DNA from: Priapulus caudatus
Lineage: Eukaryota; Priapulida; Priapulimorpha; Priapulimorphida; Priapulidae
Assembly (NCBI RefSeq): GCF_000485595.1
Contig: NW_014577076.1
Span: forward strand, 666,563-710,913
Direction of reading: 5' to 3'
Length of the DNA: 44,351 nucleotides
The notes under the pieces were generated by a model. It worked only from the letters and a program-made list of their open reading frames with translations, was not told the DNA's origin and did no database searches. The position numbers and the translations under genes are program-made. Below, piece by piece: positions 33,245 to 44,351 of this stretch (positions within the stretch are counted from its first letter, which is position 1; the number at the start of each line of letters is the position of its first letter).

Positions 33245-34182
33245 TAGCTCACCACCTTGACATCGTCAAGCTGAAACTATTTGGCCATGGGTCGTCGTTC
33301 GTCGTACGTCCCGTCTGTTCCGTCCGTCCGTGACCGTTCGTCAACATTTTTTTTGGCTACCGTCAACGAAATACTCAGGAATCCTTAGACGCCAACCATG
33401 TTTGAAATTGGGTATAGTTGTTACGCTCATGCCGGCCAATAAGTAAACTCCTATTTTGGAGGGCACGCCAGTCAGAGGCGTATGTTACGTAGCCACAGGC
33501 AATATTTTGGCAAAAAACATGGGAATTGCATGTACTGTCAGAAAAACAGGTTCAACACGGATTTTGCTGTCATTTTGGTATGTGAATTGAAAAAAAAGGC
33601 AGACTATGATAAGAGGTTTTGGAATAATTCCTAAAAAATTAAATGACATAAAAATAGGTAGGGTTTGGTCAATTATATAGGCATATTAGTATAGACAACC
33701 GGAAACCGGCTTGAGCGCAGATAACAGAAACTGTAACAGTCTGTGGTGTCACACTCGTCTGGTTCGTTTTAAACAAGATTCATTGAAAATATCTTTAATG
33801 CAAAATTCCTGCTATGAACATAATAATGATTATACTATTATTCGATGTACTTAAATTATATTATTATGATATCATGATTTTATGCTGAAGCTAAACATAA
33901 CTAAAGCGGGTATAAGCGCCATCTATGTAGTCACTGCGTCACAAATTGTGATTTTCAATATTTTTGTTTACACTAATAAAATTTTATTTTTATAAATTCT
34001 ATAATATAAAAAATTGATGTTATTATTTTCACATAAAAAATTACACATATAATTATCAAGAGTATATAATGGAAGTTCTCCCATATATACTCTTCGTTTC
34101 TATATAATGTACGTCGATGGTTGCTCAATTAAAACTGACTTCTTCTCACTCACTCATTTGTGTGCTTTTTTGTGGTGAGCTA
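33245..34182. mobile_element. TAGCTCACC element, copy B' (complete, partly noisy)
   Basis: A full-length copy (938 bases) from TAGCTCACCACCTTGACATC to GGTGAGCTA. Noisy until about 34020, then clean again. It corresponds to copy B (29123-29725) including the differences that distinguish B from A (GATATTTAAAAAAATT region, GGTGTCACACTCG), and continues past the point where B is broken off. Confidence 0.75.
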
Positions 34183-34490
34183 CAGTGTCATTGACACTTT
34201 AATTTATAATCTGCATCAAGCTGCCGTCTCCCCACTCGCGTCTGTTCCAAGGCTGCTTCATCGTTTGCTTCAACGTCCCTCTTACCAACATTGCCTCATC
34301 TGTGCTTTCTGCCCCTCAGAGAGGCGAGCACAGACATAGTGAGTGAAACGGTGACTCTCGCGGGTGCCTTTCAGCATGTTTCAGTGTCACTGCATTGAGT
34401 AATGCTACGACGAAAACTCGGGAAAGATGCAGCGAGCGTGCGGACTGAAGAAGCCGGGAGAGCGAAGTGCGCGTGGGCGTGCGTCAGTTG
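34183..34490. other. Intronic DNA, no recognised gene
   Basis: Unique sequence; nothing recognisable. Confidence 0.4.
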
Positions 34491-34765
34491 GGCACGCACG
34501 CACTCACGCACTCACGCACGCACGCACGCACGCACGCAAACACACAGACACACATGCACACGCACACTCACGCACGCACGCACGTACGCACGCACGCACG
34601 CACGCACACACGCGCGAGCACGCACACACATACGTATATACATACACACATATCTTCGTGCTGCATGCACACGCACCCGCACACGCCCGCCCGCACGCAC
34701 GCACGCACGCAACGCACACACGCGCACGCGGGCACGCACGCACGCACGCACACACGCGCACACGG
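34491..34765. repeat. CGCA/CA microsatellite cluster
   Basis: ACGC repeats, CACACAGA interruptions and CGCACACG stretches over about 270 bases. His/Thr/Arg and Cys/Val/Arg frames on both strands (up to 161 codons) are repeat translations. Confidence 0.95.
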
Positions 34766-35282
34766 GCTTCAAAGAGTTACGCGTGTCACTAAGTGACGCA
34801 CGTCGGGCAAAAACCTCTGCGGCGCATGCATTTGTCCCCGTGTCCCCGTCTCTCACGCGTGTGCCCCATGTAATTGCACATGTATGACGGCGGCCGCAGT
34901 CATTCTATCGTTGAGACTGATCCAATTAATTTCGTTATTTTTTTTTCAACGAGCTTTCGCAATGTGTTCGTTGTTCAGGCAGCAGCGCACGTGTGGGTAT
35001 ATATCGTCGTCGTATTATGTCGCGATACATACGTTTTACAGCGTGAGGACTGCCAAAGCCTCTGGTGTGTGAGGCAGCGTAGTTTTTTTTTTACAATTGT
35101 TATTCAAGCAATACAGAGGCACAATAAATAAGTCGGCAGGAAATGGAAATCTGGAAAAATCGATGGCACGCTGTTTTTATTCTCCATCTGTCGCGGTTTC
35201 ACATGCGCCGAATTTTCCTGCGAAAACCCGCGCCGACATTGGGCTTCTGGCTGGCCACCGCCAACTCGATTTCGGTTTGCTG
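34766..35282. other. Intronic DNA, no recognised gene
   Basis: No conserved frame or repeat end seen. Confidence 0.4.
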
Positions 35283-35406
35283 CGCTTCCCTGCTGGCCTT
35301 CTCCGGCTCCTCCTTGTTGCGGCAGAGAGAGGCGCGTGGTAGGCTCGCTTCGCTTCCCTGCTGGCCTTCTCCGGCTCCTCCTTGTTGCGGCAGAGAGAAG
35401 CGCGCG
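35283..35406. repeat. 68-bp direct duplication
   Basis: CGCTTCCCTGCTGGCCTTCT through TTGTTGCGGCAGAGAGA occurs at 35283 and again at 35351, 68 bases apart. The surrounding GC-rich stretch (35190-35560) is open on several frames of both strands. None carries a known motif, and a GCA triplet run (35508-35527) lies just after it. Confidence 0.9.
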
Positions 35407-35679
35407 CGACATTTCGCAGCCCCCAGCGGACGCCGAGATCGGCAAATGCTTTCTGACGTCGGCGGTTGACGTGCGGAGACGAGCGCAGGCATGGAGTTAC
35501 TGACTGCAACAGCAGCAGCAGCTGCGGTGGAGGGTCTGAAGCCCACGCCGTGGCCGTGGCTGTCATCTGATCGTCAATGTAACTGGCTAGTCCGAATTTA
35601 TACCGGAGGTGCATGCAGACTACGGCGATGCCAGGTGAAGGCCGATGGAGGGAGATGGAGAGAGGTGGTTATCACTTTC
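35407..35679. other. GC-rich intronic DNA
   Basis: A plus-strand frame from 35491 (63 codons, starting MELLTATAAAAAVEG) includes an alanine run from the GCA repeat. No motif or splice evidence. Confidence 0.35.
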
Positions 35680-36090
35680 TAGATGTAGCCTGGTTGTGCC
35701 AGCTGGCAACACGTGAAGTTTGCCTTATAGGGCGTATGTGTAGATGTAGCCTGGCTATGTCAGCTGGTAAGACGTGTGACGTTTGCCTTATAGGATGTAG
35801 GTGTAGATGTAGCCTGGCCCTGACCTCTGGCAAGACCTGGAAACTCGTCCTTGTTTGGTGTAGGTGTAGGTTAGCCTGGTTGTATCAGCTGGCAACGTGT
35901 TGAAGTTATAAGGTGTATGTGTAGAGGTAGCCTAGCTGGCTCTCAGATGGCAAGACGTGGTCGATGTCTCCCTTATATTAGTATAGTATTTTATATTAGT
36001 ATAGTATAGCTGTGGTGTGTAGCCTGACTCAGTCCACTAGCAAGTCATGGAGGCTCCTTTATAGTATGAAACTATAACGTAACCGGGTCT
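35680..36090. repeat. Diverged tandem repeat, unit about 65-70 bp
   Basis: GTAGATGTAGCCTGG, CAGCTGGCAAGACGTG and TTTGCCTTATAGG blocks recur in order about six times with drift in length and sequence. Confidence 0.7.
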
Positions 36091-36111
36091 TATCAAAAGG
36101 TAAGATGCGCG

Positions 36112-36202
36112 CGCGTGCTTGCGTGCGTGCGTGCGTGTGTGCGTGCGCGTGTGCGTGTGTGCGTGTGTGTGTGTGTGTGTTGTGTGTGTGTGCGTGTGTG
36201 GG
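36112..36202. repeat. GTGC/GT microsatellite
   Basis: GCGC, GTGC and GT runs with small interruptions. Confidence 0.95.
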
Positions 36203-38715
36203 GAGAGGCTCTTACATGGTGTAGCTGTAGTTTAGTTTAACTCTGTCCGCGTCTAGGATGCGGTGTCCACTCGGTCATCACGTCTTGACCTCGGTCCTGG
36301 TGAAATCTGGCACATTAGGAGTTGGTGGTTTCGTCTAATGTAAACTAGAGCCCGCGGTTTTGCTTAGAAGAGACGCTTTCTGCAGGTAGGGGTCAAGGAG
36401 TTCCGTAGAGGCTAGATTTCACGCTGGCTAGACGGACGGAAAGAGTGAGGCGACTGCGTATACTAGCCGTTTCTGCGATCAACTGCACGGCAGTTTTTAA
36501 TGCTTTATTTCATCACGCAGCTGATAACCGAAATTCCTAGCTTTTGCTGAGGCTGAGGAAACCCATCTTCTGCTCGCATAACTAACATCCACTCTCGCGC
36601 GCATCTGCATAATTCTAAACGCCTCTCATCCGCGTTTTGCCGAAGACTATCCGCCATTGATTGTTTCTATGGTGACCGCTGTTTCGGCCTCGCAGTGCGA
36701 TTCGTAATTGAAATATGTGGAAACTAATACAAACGAGTTTTTTTCGCGAAACAAAGTAGAGTCGACGTGAAACTGCAGGCGTGCCTGTCGAAGTCGCATA
36801 TACTAATGCAGGTGCTGATTAACCAGCTGCAATCGATGCGCTGCAGCAACTTCGGCTGCGCGTTGCCAGGCGGCCGTGGCCGTGGCTTCCCCACCACTCT
36901 TACAACCAAATCAATCCGTGCATGCTTCCACTGTTGTTGATTGGTAGGTTGTCTGGTCGATGCTTCTAACTGGTGTCTCCTGGCGCTGCGGTTGTTGATG
37001 CGCCTGGGCTGCAGGGAATGTCGCAGTATTGTCGAGTATGGAGGTGGAATTTGTTCACGTCGTGGCTACGTGTCTGGATTGTTACGTCTTCTCGCACAGC
37101 GATATATACGGTAGAAATCATATCTGGTCATATCTCCTAACTCTCACTCTAACTACTATCAAATTCGTTTAAATAACAAGTACCTAGAAATTTAATACCG
37201 CTCGCACATCAAGGTACGTAACAACATATCAAAAAGCGACACAAGTGTAAATACTCTGGCTTGTTTAACAATCATTCGAATAAGCTGTCCTTAGAGCTGC
37301 CCTTTTTCCATTTCAGCTGGTCGTACAGTGTATATACATCTAAACAATTTCATTCACCTCCCTGTGACAGGTTTAACGGATAGGATGGATGGATGGGATG
37401 AACGGATAGGATTTAGGATGTGAAATGTTTCCCATGGTTTTATTTGGTAAACATGATTATACATGTGGCAACATTTGTGACATTTTGTGGGTTGACTATG
37501 ACAATTGAAGATGAAATATTTTTCAGTAATTAAATGAACAGGAAGCATATTCCTATGGCTCACGACCGCTCCTATGAACCTTTTTATTTTCTCTTTGCAC
37601 ATGAATATGCATACTCCCAATTGTTCAATCATTTTTTCTTCTCATGTTCTTGCTTTCTCTCTTCCTAGCCTTTAGCCCAACTCTTTCTGCGCTCTTTCTG
37701 CCATTGTACCACTTATCTCTCTACCTTTTCATAGAAACTAGCCTCTTCTCTGTGTGTTGAGATTTAAGATACAGTGTAACTGTGGTAGTCATGTTCGTGG
37801 GCGCATAGCAGTTAATGATTGATGGGCATCGGTGGCTGTTTGTCTTCTATTAGATAGAGCCTACTTATCACGCGCACGCAAGGCGCAATCTCGCATGCCG
37901 TGTTTTCTCTCGTGAAATCATCCTCGTGATCTCTTTAGAGGGTTGAATCGATTTCGCTAATGTTTTCAAGTATTACTCTTTTTCTCGAGCATATTTACTG
38001 ACAGTAAGATCATCTTTGCAACATGGCAAATGTATCATTTCCTCTTTCCCAGTCCACTCAGCTATTTGTAGTTTCACCGCAAAGGTGAATGTGGAACTGC
38101 AACTTATTATACGTATAATTTAGTATGCAGGTAACTTGTTACATGTCTGACTTTATAAGTCATGTTGCATGAAAATTTCGCTAAATCTGTAGCGTAATGA
38201 GTGCGTAAGTGGGTTGAGTCACTAACAATTATGATTAAAACTAATATTATTAAATTATTAATTATGTTAAATTAAATTCAAAAATTAATGAAATTAAATT
38301 AAATTATTAATTTTAAATTATTGGATTAATTTAATATAATTAATAAATTTATTCGCGGTGTGATTATTCACGTGTCCACCCCATGTGTACGTACAGTTTG
38401 ACAGTGCTTGCAGTCGCGGTTAGGCTGCAGTGTAGTAGATGTGTTCTAGCTACGTTGTTCCTTGTCTTCCCGTGATGTGGAGTGCCATACATAACAATAT
38501 CTTCGCATTTGTCACCAATCTTTCATTTATGTTGTGCTTGCCTTTTCACGCGACTCTATACGCAGTAAATTCATTGTGATTAACTGAACTCAGGAAGTTT
38601 AAAGTTCATATTTTTTAAATTTGATGTTTATATTCTTCACCGTAATATATAGTATAATGGTATATTTTTATGTATCTATGCTAGAAACACTGTATCGTGT
38701 TATTTTACATTTCAG
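36203..38715. other. End of the third visible kinesin intron
   Basis: Contains a GGATGGAT patch (37379-37410) and an AAATTAAATTA-rich tract (38228-38352). A minus-strand frame at 37354-37632 (92 codons, with a CHKCCH string) has no supporting context. The intron ends with the acceptor TTATTTTACATTTCAG at 38700-38715. Confidence 0.45.
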
Positions 38716-38803
38716 TGCAAAATCAAACCTGCGGGTTCGGGAGCACAATATATTAGGACCGTACGTGGATGGGCTTTCAACCTTAGTCGTTTCTAATTTT
38801 AAG
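38716..38803 (+). CDS. Kinesin-3 (KIF13-like) motor exon: REHNILGPYVDGLS
   Basis: An 88-base exon between TTTCAG and GTGAGT. Joined in phase to the previous exon (AG plus T gives Ser) it encodes SAKSNLRVREHNILGP then YVDGLSTLVVSNFK and ends in phase 0. LxVREHxxLGPYVxxLS is a kinesin-3 hallmark in loop 8, part of the microtubule-binding face. The VDGLS form rather than VEDLS favours KIF13/kinesin-73 over KIF1 and KIF16B. The next exon (expected to start with the switch I approach, around DIExLM) was not found before the window ends. Confidence 0.93.
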
Positions 38804-40024
38804 GTGAGTAGATGAGATCCATTATTAATATCTCTGCTGTAAGCTGGGCCGGAGATAGCGCGGGGGAGGGGTGAGCGCAGCCTCCCCAGACCAATATAGG
38901 TACGATTACATGTCCACTGATGAACTGTCCACACTCACCTGCCAAGAACACTAACCGCACGCTGCCCCCCCCCCTGGAAATGAGATACCTATGCTCCCGG
39001 TATGTGCTTATTGGATGCGCTTGGCATGTTAAGGAGGAAGTGGAATAAAGGCTTAGGCCGAATATATAAATGTAGGGAAGGAAGAACGAAGGGAGAAAGG
39101 GAGGGAGTAAGATGGTTACGTGGAGAAAGGAACGTAAAGGAGGGAGTACAGAGGGTATAGGAGAAGCGTGGGAGAGTGTGAGTGAGGAGAAAACGGAATC
39201 AGATGATAATATCGATTAAAGGTATCTCAATCTCGTCTGCCTTTGATGCCATCTTTTCTGTCCATGCCTCAAAGGCAGGTATTATGTTGAGTATCAGCGC
39301 ACTGGTTGGATTACGCCGTGATTACATGAAAACCATATTATAATAGCACTGAGGTCGTCGTCAGATGTCCGCTCTGACGATGTGTCATGCGAATCTCAAT
39401 AGCTGTGTGGCTTCGGATTACGTCTTACTCTAAAAATAACCAATATCTGAAACATGTTGACATTTTCATATCAGCGCTTCCCCAACTGTACATAGAAATG
39501 ATTGCTGTATTAGTAGCGGTTTTAACAAAAACTCGTCGAAGCGTAAATGTCACCTGACTGACTGTGGAACCGCGATGTGTGCACGGCAGATGTGTCAGAT
39601 AGTATATCTAGTTATACTGCCCAGAGGAAAATGAAAAATACGTACATGAAAAAAGCGAAGACCTGAACTAATTGCCATCGATATTATCTCCCAACGCGGC
39701 TCCACATCACGATCCAAAATGACCCATCACCCGTGCGCAGTCTCCTAACACACTGCCCTGTCTAGCTGTGCTAGCGAATGATTACATAGTTATAACTGTG
39801 TACCTTTAACGATAAAAGTCAGTGTAGCCAGTTAGCACCCTACAGGGAAACCGACAAAAAAGTGCTTTCGAGTGCTGCGCTGCTGAAATGATATTCCCAA
39901 CATATTTGTGAAAGGTATAGTTAGCCTGCGGCAGTAACGATCGAGTTACTATTCTTTCACGCTTGCATTGCCTCGCTGAAGCCATATTACATCTTATTGT
40001 CGCATGTTGCTGCTGCAGCATCAT
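38804..40024. other. Downstream kinesin intron
   Basis: Contains a purine-rich GGGA/GGAA tract (39073-39190). No exon recognised. Confidence 0.45.
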
Positions 40025-40420
40025 TACATATCTGCCTCTCCCTCACATCCCTGCTTTCCCATCTCATCCCTGCTTCCTTCCCATCACACCTCTGCCCCAA
40101 TCACATCTCTGCCCCCCTCACATCCCTGACTCCCCCATCACATCTCTGCTCCCATCACATCTACGCTTCCCCAATACATCTCTGTCTCCCCCATAACATC
40201 TACGCTTCCCCAACACCTCTCTGTCTCCCCCATAACATCTACGCTTCCCCAACACATCTCTGTCTCCCCCATAACATATGTGCCTCATCACATCTCTCCA
40301 CCCCATCACATCTCTGTCTCCATCACATCTCTGCCTCCTCCTCACATCCCTGCCTCACCATCACATCTCTGCCAACCCCCATCACATCTCCACCTCCTCT
40401 ATCAACTCTTCTTCTCGTCG
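40025..40420. repeat. Pyrimidine-rich minisatellite
   Basis: CACATCTCTGCCTCCCC-type words of 16-20 bases repeat throughout. At 40180-40275 they form a 32-33-base higher unit (AACATCTACGCTTCCCCAAC then ACATCTCTGTCTCCCCC). The Ser/Pro/His/Leu-rich and the Arg/Gly/Asp-rich frames on the two strands are repeat translations. Confidence 0.9.
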
Positions 40421-41379
40421 CATCTCGGCTTGCATGAGTGATCGACGCTCCCCAAGGCATTGCCAGGGATCTACTGTCTCATCTGTATCATCTGTGTCGA
40501 CTTCCACGCCGCATCACTATCCTCACATTGCTTACATACTCTGCAGCGCGTCACTTAAACTGTAGACTGAGTAAGCAAGGCTCAGTTTCTTTAGTCTCGG
40601 GGGTGGTAGCTTAATTACGAGCAGAAATAAAGGCGGCCGAGCGTAAGAAACCAGTGGCGAACGCACGCGATAATGAGACGGGAATTGACACAACACCATC
40701 AGGAAGTTCGCGAGAATGATTACACGAAAAATAGCAGTGCTGGTCTAATGAGGTAATCCGAAATCGCTGCATCGTTGCAGTCTTAATGATTTAGTTGCCA
40801 TCGCGTAATTACTCGCATCGACTTACATTCGATCTTTAAAAACAAACTTTTTTACGCATAGCATAATTTATTGCTACGATACGTGCATTGACAGCTTTAC
40901 TCTATCACCAGCGCGCGTCTTCCACTGGCCGGTAAGACACAATTTCATGCAATTTGTTTTTGATGTTTTTCATGGTGTTACGTGTAAATTTCGCCGTTAC
41001 GTTACGTCTGATTAAAATCCGTGTTAATTATACAAGCCCTAAATGTATGTGCGTTTTTATGCTCTCAGTTTTGTTATCATACAGTATTTAGCTCCCTTCC
41101 CGGGAATCAGCTTAAGGTGAACAAGAGTCCGGGAAACCTATTCGAATCTTTAGATAGAAAAGTCGCATTGGCCTAATGTTTGTGAAATACTTGGTGTGAT
41201 AACGCGATGTAGTAAGTAGCATGGTAGTAGCATATAGGAGCGGGGAGGACGGAAGTGCAACATATGAACTGTTTGTTCCGCAATAGTTGTTATCTACGGC
41301 TAATCGTGCCTTGATTACCTCGATGCCTGTCGCCGTGTCGCAAAGATAATCTTGTCGCAAATGATCAAGGATACCTCGT
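40421..41379. other. No recognisable gene
   Basis: Nothing identifiable on either strand. Confidence 0.4.
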
Positions 41380-42290
41380 GGATAGTCTTGTTCTGATTGA
41401 TAGGGGATGTTTCGTACATAGTCCTGTTATATTTGATGATGGAGAAGAGAGTCTTGTCTATTGGTCTTATTCTGCACTAGATGTGTGGCTTCTGATTGAT
41501 AGAAGGAGATATCATAGTAAGTCGTGTCCTGATTTCTAGGCGTATCTAACAGCTAGTCTTGCCCTGGTTGGTAGGGGTTGGGGGAATATCACATTAGTCT
41601 AGATTTAGTCCTGCTTACTAGATGTATTTAACAGCAAGTGCTATCCTCGTTGTTAGGGGAGGCGCACCACATTAGTCTTATCTGATTACTAGATATGTAT
41701 TCCACGGTTAGTTTCATCCGATTTACGGGATAAATGTATCGTCTAGTTCTCTACAGAGTGGTTCTGATTGACATAGGTGTGTGCGTGTTACAGGTAATCA
41801 TATTTTAGTTGCTGGATGTATGCAACAGATAATCTTGTCTTGATTGATAGTTGAGTGTAACAGCTAGTATATATAGCCATGATCACTGCAGATATCTATC
41901 ACAGCTATAGTATTGTCCTGGATACCACATATGTCTATCTACCGTTTTCCGGCTTTTACGACAATACCACGTGACTGAACGAGACTTCCCGCCTGGGTAC
42001 ATTTATGAAGCGCAGCGGTACGGTTATGTAGAAACAACATTGGTCAGGTACACCTTGTGTATACATATATGTACCTCGGGTACATATCTGTAGTACCTGA
42101 TACGACAACGACCCCATCTGCGCTAGTATTGTCATGCATTTTTTTGCTGGGAAATACCGATCTAAAGGTTCCCAGTCATACATACATACATGTATACTAC
42201 ATTATGTCTATCACAGCTAGTATCGTCCTGCATACTACATATGTCTATCACAGCTAGTATTGTCCTGGATACTACAGAATGTCTAGTACT
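41380..42290. repeat. Highly diverged tandem repeat
   Basis: AGTCTTGTCCTGATTGATAGG-like and AACAGCTAGTCTTG-like words recur every 30-70 bases for about 900 bases. The best copies are at 42208-42286, where ATCACAGCTAGTAT and GTCCTG-ATACTACA repeat with a 37-base spacing. Confidence 0.5.
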
Positions 42291-43214
42291 TGCTTCTTAT
42301 CGGCTCATGATGAGGCGTCTGCAAAATTTTGGCTGAACGGTACCATCTAGAGCCACGAAAATGTGAATTGTCTTCCTTCACATATAATCTACGTTACTCG
42401 GGCTCAAATTTGAGTCCATTTCATGTCCGTGTTTTATCCGAATAACCACCAAATCCCCTGCTTAGACATCAACGTGTGGTTGACACCCGTATAACTGAGA
42501 GAAACTACGTCTTGTAGCCTACTGTTTTGCACTTGCCTGTATGGATAAAATGGCAATTTGAAATTGTTTAAAAAAACGTAATTTGTAAATAGTAATGGGA
42601 AAACGGCAGCTAACAGAGGAAAATGTCGGCACGTTACGCCACCTTCCGCGATGAAATTGCGTTACGTAATCATTAATGTGTTGTCAACTGGGCCCGTGTG
42701 AAAGACCCGCCCGCTGTCGGGTGGTATGTGAAACTTACTGTGGTTGCTGTTTACCGCGCAAACTGCGCCCGTGGCCGTACTTAGCGGCGCCATTGTTGTA
42801 CTAACCGCCGCAATCATTATCGATCGGTGCACATTTGAATGCGGCAACCGCTGGCTGGTAAATACGTGGCTTGTTTCTTTGCTCCGTCTAAGTGGCTGCG
42901 GGGAGAGTGCAGACTAGTTTGCTTTCACGCCCCCACCCCTCCCCCCCGTGCGTGGTCCCAGGCGCGCGATCTCAGCCGTCATTGAGTGGCTTCAAGACAG
43001 TGGACATAGCTGGTAAATCAATTTAACAAATTGGATTTTATCGTTCCTGTGTGTGATTCCTCTTGAAGCCGTTGAGTGTGGCGCTGGAATGTCAGAAACC
43101 TAGTTGCACCCTATGTCAATCTGCCTCTCATCTCGTCTCGTCTTGTCTCTGCTAGCCGCATCTTCTCTGTGGTGTCGTAATCGTAACTCCCCTGGTTTGT
43201 CTCTCGACTTTTTT
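42291..43214. other. No recognisable gene
   Basis: Unassigned sequence with a C-run at 42930-42946 and CTCGTCT repeats at 43129-43146. Confidence 0.4.
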
Positions 43215-43465
43215 CGGGAATTTATGATGTCACCCTCTGAATTTGGAATGCAAGTCACAACGTATATATGTTGTTAACTCAAAAGTTCTTCTATAATTTT
43301 GTAAATCAACGTTTCTAAAGACACGTGAAGTGGCCACTGCAGCGTGATGTAATTGTCGCCGAAAAGTAGGATTCACTCGTGTCTCTCTCGGCTGCCTTAA
43401 GAATGGACAGCGAACGAGCCACCCCCACTCTGTCGAATGCATCAAGAATAATAGTTTTTGTCGAA
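43215..43465. repeat. Old dispersed repeat, copy 2
   Basis: Same order of blocks as 19200-19465: CACCCTCTGAATTTGGAATG, TATATATGTTGTTAACTCAA and AAAAGTAGGATTCACT. The protein frames do not correspond between the copies. Confidence 0.5.
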
Positions 43466-43621
43466 CACTTTAAAATTTAAACACTAAGTTAAGCCTATTT
43501 CGTCCGAGAAATAAATAAAACGCAACATATTATTATAAATAATAATAAAACGCAAAAATGCAAGGAAAAAACTCTTTTTATTCCGTCTATCCAACATTAT
43601 TCAGTCAGTAAGTAACTGATA

Positions 43622-43943
43622 CAGGGTTCGTAGCGGGTCTTCCAAAGTCTTATAAGTACTTATTTTGCCAAAAATAAAATAAGGGCCCTTATTAGTACTT
43701 ATTTTTGGTGAAATATTAGAAAAGTACTTAATAGTCCTTATTTTTCGACTTACTGTTCTCGACTTAGAGTAAGAATTGTTGTATATATAATATGGAATAA
43801 TTAAATCTGCTGTGCAATTGTGTATATAAATATTATTAGTGTCGGTGATCTATCAGAAATCGCGTAAAAAAGTCTTATTTTGGCCTCCAGAAAGGGTCTT
43901 ATAAGTCCTTATTTCAACATGTGTCTTACTACTATGAACTCTG
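43622..43943. mobile_element. hAT-like MITE (probable)
   Basis: The left end CAGGGTTCGTAGCGGGTCTT is mirrored imperfectly by the right end, whose inverse reads CAGAGTTCATAGTAGTAAGA. The interior repeats AAGTACTTATTTTT and GTCTTATAAGT words in both orientations, a pattern common in hAT MITEs. The flanks share TGATA but not a clean 8-base duplication. No coding capacity. Confidence 0.5.
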
Positions 43944-44312
43944 TGATAGCTCCCCCAGCATAGCCTGTCTCCGCTAGCTCGCCCCGCTTGATCTAGCCCT
44001 GATACGTCTCCCCGTCGAGACCGTACCCAATACATTTGTCTCATATTCTATCTCAAGTCACACGCACCACTTCCTGCCTCGTTAGGAACGGTCCCTCTGA
44101 GTTTGGTGCAGGACGATTTACAGATGACATGTTGATCGAATAATTAAATTTCCCATAAAACATTAAGATGAAAGTGTGCACTTGGCGAGCGTTTGAAGTG
44201 GTGCTGCATCATTAAACCACAGTGCCAGTAATTAGTTTTCAGATGTAGTTTTGATGCTATCACGCCTGGTCGGGTTGTGTGCAAAGTCTTTTAAGGGAAT
44301 TTATAGATTCCT
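43944..44312. other. No recognisable gene
   Basis: Unassigned sequence leading into a terminal microsatellite. Confidence 0.4.
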
Positions 44313-44319
44313 GTGTATG

Positions 44320-44351
<32 letters not shown>
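44313..44351. repeat. GT microsatellite, continues past the window
   Basis: GT repeats with one GC interruption reach the last base of the window. Confidence 0.95.

Noticed and set aside
34402-34887. 161-codon His/Arg/Thr frame
   Set aside because: Lies across the CGCA satellite; both strands and all phases are open.
37354-37632. 92-codon minus frame with a CHKCCH string
   Set aside because: Too few ordered Cys/His for a zinc finger; no context.

Overview
This window looks like a piece of an invertebrate animal nuclear genome. It is AT-leaning and gene-poor, full of microsatellites and DNA-transposon remnants, contains TTAGGG-type telomere-like repeats, and carries spliced animal exons separated by 6-10 kb introns. 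I cannot name the species. The repeat style (elements bounded by TAGCTCACC and GGTGAGCTA, Harbinger, hAT-like and pogo-like elements) is familiar from marine invertebrates, but that is only an impression.

The one gene I can identify firmly is a plus-strand kinesin-3 motor gene, closest by motif to the KIF13/kinesin-73 group. Four exons of the motor head are visible: 14531-14604, 22292-22384, 28592-28775 and 38716-38803. Their splice phases (1, 1, 2) fit together exactly and rebuild a continuous motor segment, including the P-loop GQTGSGKS and the block REHNILGPYVDGLS. The first exons (start codon and first strand) and everything after the fourth exon were not found. Almost everything from 14.6 to 38.7 kb is therefore intron of this gene.

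Layout: 1-400 is a telomere-repeat cassette array. 540-1072 holds a hAT-like element end and a possible acidic last exon of an upstream gene. 2.5-6.2 kb has long inverted-repeat (foldback) elements. 7-11 kb is microsatellites and unassigned DNA. 11178-12348 is an internally deleted Harbinger-type element that still has a promoter and the first 37 codons of its protein. 14.5-22.3 kb holds exon 1 of the visible set, CA-rich satellite, a 74-bp tandem repeat, a pogo-like element and a 37-bp minisatellite. 22.3-26.8 kb holds the second exon, very long ATCC/CTAC arrays and a 66-bp tandem repeat. 26.8-34.2 kb is a structurally confused stretch: a foldback element with a telomeric loop, a gap of Ns, the third exon flanked by two copies of one transposon, a dead Harbinger transposase, and then a noisy second copy of transposon-exon-transposon. 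34.2-38.7 kb is satellites and intron, then the fourth exon. 38.8-44.35 kb is intron or downstream DNA with minisatellites and a hAT-like element.

The main caution concerns 27-34 kb. The second copy of the kinesin exon is riddled with small insertions and deletions and is clean at both ends, which is what a raw long-read patch looks like. I read it as an assembly duplication rather than biology. I saw no CRISPR, operon, rRNA or tRNA, and no convincing new biological system. The most unusual native structures are the two telomere-repeat-bearing elements (1-400 and 26779-27009) and the foldback family at 2.5-6.1 kb.
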